Assembly (NCBI GenBank): GCA_012845835.1
Contig: JABAKD010000028.1
Location: 13,610,648 to 13,674,647 of the forward strand
DNA: 64,000 nt
Reading direction: 5' to 3'
Source of the DNA: Undaria pinnatifida
Lineage: Eukaryota; Sar; Phaeophyceae; Laminariales; Alariaceae
Shown: one piece after another, positions 29,601 through 38,600 of the stretch
Layout: each line of letters starts with the position of its first letter
How positions within the stretch are numbered: position 1 is the stretch's first letter
The notes under the pieces: model-generated
Databases searched by the model: none
What the model saw: only the letters and a program-made list of their open reading frames with translations
Told to the model about the DNA's origin: nothing
Program-made: the position numbers and the translations under genes

Positions 29601-32600
29601 CAGCAGATGCTATTTCGAGGTGATCACACATGCAGAGAAATTTGAGACCCCGACGGGGAATCAACATACCCCAAAAGCTAAATATATAATATGCATCACG
29701 TCGAGTAGTGGGCATCCACACGAGTGAGCCTCCGACTTTCCGCGATAGTGAAGATTCGCTGTTCCCGTTGTAGTTTGACAGCATGCCAGGTACGTTAATT
29801 ATCTTCGACACAAGCACGTATCGGAGAACCGGAAGTCACAATGCAAACAGGTAAACTGTTGCCAGCTACTTGCATCGGTGTTTCGTTTGGTGAATTTTAT
29901 GCTGTATCATAGAGAGCAAGAATAATATATACAGCAGAATCAGTAACCCGTTCTATTTGCGGCAGATAAATGTGAAAGATGTAGCATGTGGTTAACCCAA
30001 TCAATCCGCATGCTTAGATTCAACGGAAGCGATATTCCTCCTCTCTAGTAAACAAAATATGCTGTTAACAGTTATTAGATAGAGGATGATTTGCCATATT
30101 GGTGTAAACGTCTCGGTAAGCCGAAACGTCAACACAGTTTACTCCGGCAAGCCTAAACTGCAACTCAGGTTACGGTGTATCACAAAATTTCTAATTGTGG
30201 GATTCTACCACCACATTAAACTAGTTCAAATTACCAATGAGCACCCTGATATCTTCGGCAGGGGTAAAGTTGCTAGGATTATAGCCGACTAGGATATCCG
30301 ACGAATTCGTCTGCTTCCCGATTGGATATCATTAGTTATTGTGGCCACTAGCTCCAACATGAACACCCTAGGCAGGTTTAACGGCGATAAATATTCAGCT
30401 ACGTGAGGCACAATTTCATCGCTAAAAGGACAACTGCACAACAGTAAACACAACAGTAAACACAAGAGTAAAGGCGTGAAACATCACCCACCATTTTGGC
30501 GCCAGCCCCGGTGTGTGGTTTTTTCCTCTCCTCGTCCGATAGCAAGTCGGGTATGTCAGTCTGGTAGTCCTTTCCCACCGAAGTACGCAGGGGGGGGTAG
30601 TCTGACCGATTTGCTGCTTGTGCTGTCTTTGTTGCACCACTCCGCTTCCTCTTTGTTGCTGTTGAAAGCTGAGGCGAGGTCTTGCCAGTGTCAACCACCG
30701 AAGCAGTGCGAGGTAGTGCTGGGATAGACTTCGGCCTCAACCCCATCGACATGCGTGTCCTAACGGGACGCGTTACTTTAACCTGCACGGGCGCCTTCGC
30801 GCTAGCAGGAGAAGGAGCCTCACCTAATTGAGATGCCAAAGGCTCCTCTGCAATGGGTGGCATTGCCAAGCGTCGAGGGCGAGGCGAAAGCGGCCCTCGA
30901 CGCTTGTTGGACGACACACGTCGGCGTCTCTGCAACGTGGGGGCCGACGTTGATGGAGAGGGGTAGATGTTTGATTGGGAGCACTCCTCCACAGTAGATT
31001 CGGAGCAATTTATCTCTTGTGTTTCTGAATAATCGTCCGTTTTTGATTGAAAGGAATCGACCAACTTTGCCTCGGAGCACACCTGCACATGCGCTGCGGA
31101 GGGGTCATCCACCCTTCTTTTGGAGGAATCCTCGGCTTTTGCTTGGGGGCACTCTTCCATTTGTGTTCCGCAAGAACCGCCCGCTTGTGTTTCGGACAAA
31201 ATCTCCGCATCGGCATCAGCTGCCAGCACGGCATCAGAACCCGGCGATTGCTGGGACTTGCGCTGACGAGCCGACTTCCTGGGCTTGAAGCTTTTGCTGA
31301 CGGAGAGGTTGGCTCTTGAATTTTTCGGTGAATCGGGGTCCATGCCATCGTCGTCATCGTCCTCCCTCTCGTTCCATTCGCCGTCCTCAGAGTTGGGGGG
31401 CTCTTCAGTCCCGCTGTCGTCAGACATTGCGATCTTCATTATTGGTGGACTTACAGGTCTCTCAGTTTTGTTCAAGGATGGCTTCACGATGTCGATCCCA
31501 AGCACTGCCTCACGAGCACTCTCTCGCCCACTCCTTCGCTGGAAAACTCCCCGCTTAGGCAGCAACCAACCGTTGCTTTTCACGATTGGTTTCCCGCTCT
31601 TAGCTGCTTCGGTTTCCTGGTCCGCCCTTGAGGCGAGGGCGACCGCATTCGCTTGTCGGACTCTAGCACGCTTCAGGATGGGATCAGTGCCTTCCAGGGG
31701 ATAGAAATCGCCGGACTTGTCACAAAATGCGTGTGTAAGCAGTGGCCCCATCTTGTCCTTTCTCCCTGGAGATACTGCTGTCGTCGTGCTGGCGCTCACA
31801 CATAACATGATGGGCTTCACGATAGCACGCACCTCGAGATCCCTCACTTTGTTGGTGAGGAAAACCTCGTCAGATTCGTTTTCGACTTTGTTTGATGATG
31901 TCTTTCTCCCGGTCGCCTCATGGTCGACCGCACAGGCTTGACGGCTCTTTCTTAGCCGCCGCAAAGTGTTTGCAGGAAGGTCTGAAGCCTGTACCAGCCA
32001 GCGTGCCCTAAACTTGAACACGCCCGTGAAGGTATCTTCCCACATTGACAACACCTGTACCACAGACCATATGCCGGGGATCAGATAAAAACAAACACGG
32101 CGGTGATGCACTTTTGGTCGATGAAGGGATTACGCGTGATTCTTGGTTCATCATGTTTCGACACCGTAAGGCAACCATCACCTGTGGGCGACCCAGAAAT
32201 GTACGACGAGCACGCCATCATGGTTCAAAGAAGCAGTCAATAAAAAGCACCGGCGGGTATTATTTTCGAGGCAAGCGTAGTGTGTGGAAAGCGCGCTAAT
32301 AAACCAAATGTTGTGTGGGTTTCGACCACACTTTAGAAGAGTGTTATGATACAGCCCTTACCAGGTGCAATGGATCTCACCAGCGCTTATTCATAGGGAA
32401 ACGAGACAACAACAAGTACACGCAGCAGAGCACAAGGTGATGTTATACCTGGCATAAATATATTGAGGGCACACCCAGTAATACGCGTGATCGGAGTATT
32501 ACACACAACTTGCAATCAAGGTCAGTTTCGACAAAATCTTCGATCTCACAGTTGGTGTGATGATATTTTTACAATATATATAGACTAATGGCATTGGCGC

Positions 32601-35600
32601 GAGATGGAAGCGGAAAACCACCTAGCACCAGGTTTGAACATGAATATTACTGTGAATGTCACTAGTAACATGCGTGCTACGATAGAGGTACGATCATGAA
32701 AATAAAATTACACTCCACCTGCGAGATCGCAGATTGTGTCGAAACTCATCTTTGCAAGCTGTTTGTGATACTCCGATCGCGCGTATTACGGGTTGTGTGT
32801 CCTCGTTGAGGATATAGGTCGGCGACTCCCATTGCAACTACAGTGTAGCTTTCAGGGTCAACAGGGTGATGTTAGTCAGTCTGTGCGCGGAAACTATAAA
32901 ACCCGTTTTTGAGGGGGACAAAATCTGACAGCTGTGGAAGGAAATGGATCAGTTAATCAAGTGAATCCTGTGGGTCGAATAACCCGTGAGGGGAGGGAGG
33001 AGTTTTCAAGCACGTAGGGGCCTGGGTTTGATCAAGAGGGAGCGGGGGGGGGGGGGGGCGGGGGGGCGGGTCGGCCGGGGCAGCTCAATTTGTGCGTGGA
33101 AACTATAAATCCTTTAAGCGGATAAATCTGACGGTTTTGGAAAGAATGCACCAGTTTAGCATGGTAAAATATATCCTGTACGAGAGGAATTAAGGTATAT
33201 CTTTCCTGGGTAAAAAGCATTGTGAGTGATGGCACTCTTTAACCCTATATCTTAACAATTATCTTCCTGTTTCTGCATGATTACTTGTTGTTTACCTTGG
33301 TTATGAGAGGCTTCAACCCCTTGAACGAGAATATTTTTTGCCAAAGATCCGGGCGTCAAACTTGTTAGGTTAGTAGGTCTTCTCTAGCTTTTTTAGATGA
33401 GGTGTAGAGCTCTTCAAATGAACATGAGGAGCCTCAGCAATGAATTATTAATCTTACATTCCAGCACCTCTATCGTAGCATTCGTCGCACACTAACTAAA
33501 ACACACCACAACACACTAACTACAACACACTACACTAACTGCACTGCTACTGCATGTAGACTAAACTTTACGACGCTATACACGTATGGCATCACCAGCA
33601 TTTCCGTTTTGTCGCCGCCTGCTGGCTCCTTCCCGGACGTGAAGTCTGTACTTTAAGCTACCACGGGCTGGATTGATGTAGGCTGTAGGGAGTCGACGTC
33701 GGCAATATTCGTCATCGTGAACTACCGTGTGGTGGATATAATTGGGTTTAAATTCATCTAATAGGTATAATACCAGTCGTGATTAGCTTCGATGAACTGG
33801 AAGAATGCTGGGCGCGTATAGGAATTGTAGTACGGTAGAGGAAATGGATCGAGAAGAAAAAAAGGGTGTCTTTAAAGACAAGATTTTAACTGTCCATCCT
33901 ACGATACCTGGTGTGATCAACGACAGCGCGGTGCAGCCAGAGCCCGTGCCGATTCCTTATTCCATGAAAATACAATCTACCCAATCTACGATAACATATA
34001 CCAAATCTACGATAACATATACCAAATCTCGGTATTTTTTTGACACATGTAGACAACTCATGTATATACCAGGTACTGTAAAAAAGTAAAACACTGCAGC
34101 TGTAAGATCGAAGATCAGATTTGGTCGAAACTCATCTTCGCAAGACGTGTGTGATACTGCGATCGCGTATTTCACTGGGTGTATTCTCATCAAGGACATA
34201 ATAGGTCGGCGACTCCCCTAAGAACTGCAGCAGTGTAGCTTGTATCAGGGTCAACAGGATGACGTTGATCAATCTGCGCGCAGAAACTATAAAAAACGTT
34301 TTTCAGGGGGACCGATCTGACAGCCGTGGAATGCACCAGTTCATCATGTATAACCTGTAGTTGTATGACCGGTGGGGCGAGGGGGGCGGGTTTATATGCT
34401 ATACGAAGTGCGTGACAGACGGGCGCTCGCCATTGGGTTCCAACAGAGGTAGTTGAACTGCAAGGAAAAGTCACGCTATAGCATGGGCCCAGAAAGAGCC
34501 AGTGAGTCAGAGACCGAAGCTGACACACTCAATATTTCTGATAATCGTGCATGTACGATGAACATCGGTTCAATGCCGCGGGCACCGCCGACGGAACACG
34601 AGGGTAAGATTGTGTTTATGCTGATTAGATACTTGCACTGGCTGCCGGGTAAGAAGTGGCTGGGCAACGCGCAAAATTAAAATCGCCATCTCATCCGACA
34701 ATTGGGAGAGCAAGCGTTCAAGAACAACCACTAAAAACGACATAAATATTGCGAAGGTAAAATGAACCAAACAGGCGCCTACGCTCTGGAGCAAATACCC
34801 ACCACCAGCTGGCGGTTCTACTTGTACGAGTTACTACAGCTGTGTTCTTTCATTATTTAGCCATCATGTTTGCACGAGTAGCTTGCGTGTATACAGATGT
34901 TTTCGTACCATATATCAAGAGTATTCGGTACCTCGTTTTTCACGTGGTAGGTACCAACACTATCGCGCGCCTAACAGCCTTTAAATGTCTGGCACTGACA
35001 CTGCTGTTGTCGTGAGTAGTACTACTTCTTGCGGAGAAATCGCTTACACGTGATATTGAAAAAATTAAATTACACTCCAGCTGTGAGATCGAATATTTTG
35101 TCGAAACTCATCTTTGGGAGCTGTGTGTGATACTCCGATCGCGCGTATTACGGGTTGTGTGTGATATCTGCGTTGATTCAGATTCCTGAAGAGGTAAGCG
35201 GTTCTGATACAGTCGTACCGTGCAGTGTTTCGCGTGTAGTGAGACCCCCTCCACGAACCGGCGAGGGGGCTGTCACACACTTTTTCGGCCGTCATCAGGG
35301 TATCATATCGTATCAAAGCATTCATCTATCCGGCTCCCCGGTCTTCCATCGCTTGCCGGGTAAAATAGTTCTCTCTGGCACCCACGGATTCCGAAATCCT
35401 GTCTTACTAAAGTTGCTTTACATAACACGTGTACTACTGCTGTAGTATTACCTGGTATTAATATATATGCACTTTGCATTGTTGCACTGCCATATCGGAC
35501 GACGGCTTCGAAAAAGTATGCTGCGTTTCGAGGACGAATGGCTCGCCATCGTTGCGCATAATAAAATTAAATGGAGAGGTAGTCCTTTCAGCAATAAACC

Positions 35601-38600
35601 ATGTAGAGGGAATCGTTTCCGTACCCCGTGCAGTTTACTAGGCAAGACCTGTAGTCTGTAGGCAATACGTCGGACGAATAAGTACGGAGCGGGAGTCCGA
35701 CATCACAACGATGTATTGCGATGGCCCCGATAGTTATATATGACAAGTATTAGTCTAGTCTAATGTGTGCCATTACATATTATCATTTCCAGCCTTGTCG
35801 CAGGTATTTGGGTTGTGGGGTGATCGTATAAATCCTTGTACCACCTCTCTACCGGTACCTCGTGCAAAAGCGATGGGTAAACGATACCCTTCCTGGTATG
35901 CTTCTCGCGATATCGAATATGTGACTGCCGATGCCAAGACTACTTAAAACATTTGTAAGAAGTGTTTATTGCTAAGATGTTGATGACCCGTGTACAGATA
36001 GATTGGGTCCACCGAGGATGATGGAGCAATACCCTTGTTAATAGTACCAGTAAATCAAATGACGTCATTTCATTGCACTTTTACTGCATTCTGTACTAGT
36101 ATGATATAGAATATCGAAAAGGGGTTGTGGAAACTGGGGAAACCGCTACAATCAAAGGGCCGCGATCACGCCACATAGAGACACCCCACAAATACTACTA
36201 TTATAGCGGTATTAGAGCCCCAGCAACAAGCCGCGCTGCCATCGCGTTTTCATGGCCCGGAAAAATTCATAGTGCGTTCAAGCATTTTTTTGCTCCCCCG
36301 CATTTCCCTCCCGACCGGCCTTATTCCGATATATTTTCCCTCTTCTTCGTGTTGCTTTTGTCCGTGAATCATCAGTTATCTTCCTGTTATTTTGTCCGCG
36401 CAACAGCTGTTACCTTGTCCGTGTTTTGTCACGTGCAACAGGCATCTAATGTTCTTCAGCGCGTGTGTTTTTCTGCAGCCTTTCCTTTCCGATCTTCTTG
36501 CATTACATTCTTCAGAACACCTGTCGTTTGTTTTGCTTTGCTCGCTTCTACTTTTTTCTTTTCCTTTTTCTCCTTTCTTACGGTCTGGCTTGTTTTGGAG
36601 TGTCATACATTTTTGTTTAAAAAAAAGGTTATATATCACTATTGTGTTGTGGTGTTCTTGCGCCCGGTACGCTAGCATTTCACTTGTTCTACCTACCTTG
36701 ATGAATTGCAACTGTTTGGCCTACTCTGTTTCACAGTCTGTGGCCACATAATTTGTATACCTCTAAGAATGAATACTCATCATGGACGCTCTGGGTGTAC
36801 TCGCACCGATGTCTCGATGACGTTGGGTGGAAAACTGTTTAATGCAAAGACAGCACACACGGGCGAAAGCTTCGAAAGCCAGTCAATACCTACCAGGTAT
36901 TTGACGGCAGCCAGGTATCAAAGTCGCATGCAAAGACGAGTTTCGATCAAGGCATTTTCGATATCCAGCTACAAGCATATTTTGCATTTGACTTCACGTA
37001 AAATCATGACGTATTACCCGTTGACTTGGACTATAGTAACGATTAGGAAGCATCAGAGATTTCCCGAAACCCGTCCCAACACCTATACCGCGTTCCAAGT
37101 ACAGCAGTAGGTTTTACCTTGCATCCCGGGCTCCACCGTTCGTCATCGGGAAATCCGGACAAAGGTGTAAGTAGGCAATGTGGTTTATTTTTTTTCAGCA
37201 CACTTTCACTTTCCAGCTTCTGGACAAGCCGTGGTCACAGGTGTCATCCCTTCTCCTCCCCGGTTCTTGCCTTCAATTTTTATCGCGCATAGGGTTCAGC
37301 ATTCCCACTGCTCGTCGATTGTACATCGAATGTTGCTAACTCACGCTCTCGCGCTTTCCGCAAGTCAATTTGTCCACAAGAAAAAGTCCCAACGAGTTTA
37401 TACGAGTATGCACTCGGCGGGGCTCGAACTCACGAAACTGACCTATACCAGGCTCGAGGATATACCTCGGCGGCTTCATCCACGAAGGCGCTGGCCTCAA
37501 GGTTGAGATCAAACAACGAGTACGACTCATGGGGGCATGAGGGAATCCTACAACGGGTTTGGTCCAGGTCTACACGATATGACGACCGCCCGGCCCAGCC
37601 TGATCGTCCGCCTGCTGAAGGCCAGGGTGATGGAGACCCTGCTGTGCGGGTGTGTGACGTGGACCTCTTGAAGCGACTCACAATGACGCGCTCCGCAAGG
37701 CCCACCTCAGAGTGCCCCGGCCAATCCTTAGCTTCCACCATCGTGCCTACCACACGAATATCTCGTACGCCAAGGCCCTCAAGGAGCCAAAATGCGAGGG
37801 CATCGAAAAGACCATGCGGAAACGGCGGGTCATTTTTGCTGGGGCAATGGCACAGCGAAACAGGGGGCGATTACCCAGTCGAACGAGTTTTGCGCAGATA
37901 GCCGGCGGAGAAAACGTTGGACCATGTGGGACTCCGATAACTGATTGGGAAACCCCCAGAGACAACCACGCCGTTTTTCCATCCATCGAACGCTCTACGG
38001 AAGATTCCCCACGGCAGTTTGGAATTGAAGCCGTACTGTGGGTTCATGTAGCAAAGAAGGCCGTCAACGGGTATCATACCGGGGGATCCTCGAAGCAACC
38101 CAAAGGTCCATGGGCAAGTGGCATGTACAAGAGAAAAATAAGAGCTCGGAGAGCCGCGCAGCCCACGTGCATGACGCCCAACGGAAAGTAAGGCGGTAGG
38201 GGAAGGGGGGAAAATACTGTTGCAGAAATCAAGGAGATGGCAGACAGTGCTGCAAGGAACCAGGCCGACTGGTAACTAGAACTTGTCTACGCCGCCTGCA
38301 ACTACCTATTTTGTTTTCGTGTTTTCGTTCTTTGGATTGCCTGCTCCTTTCCAGCCGGGGCCGATTCGCGTGATTTTTGCTCATCCGGTTCTCCCTTTCC
38401 CGTTTATCCCTTTCTGCCCTTTCTTCCTACGTTCGATTGTGCTCGCTTTAGCTTTGCCCTTTTGGTTTTCCTTTTGGGTAACCTTGGGGTTTAGGGAGGC
38501 CACGGTGTCTCCATGACACTGCCGTCGAAAATAGAGTAAGTAGAGGACAGACATGGGTAGCACTGCTCTTAACCCTCTAGTAGTTGTAGGTCCATTCGGG

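Larger units (their letters stand above)
10006..29669 (-). other. Intron 3, 19.7 kb, repeat-filled
   Basis: Lies between the two ELM2 parts. It holds family A copies (12.8-13.4, 15.5-15.9 kb), a tRNA-like SINE head at 14.2 kb, a MITE at 17.6 kb, tandem repeats at 18.9 and 19.9-20.8 kb, family B copies at 22.6-23.5 kb and a candidate two-exon gene at 27.3-27.9 kb. Stretches 11.0-12.1, 23.6-24.6, 28.2-29.6 kb show nothing I can name. If the nested gene is real, the intron contains a same-strand gene, which is unusual. Confidence 0.5.

Noticed and set aside
36127-36751. 182- and 119-codon frames with hydrophobic runs, resembling membrane proteins
   Set aside because: T/C-rich family C repeat. 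The hydrophobicity follows from TTT/CTT/TCT composition, and the frames are not shared by the 21.5-kb copy.
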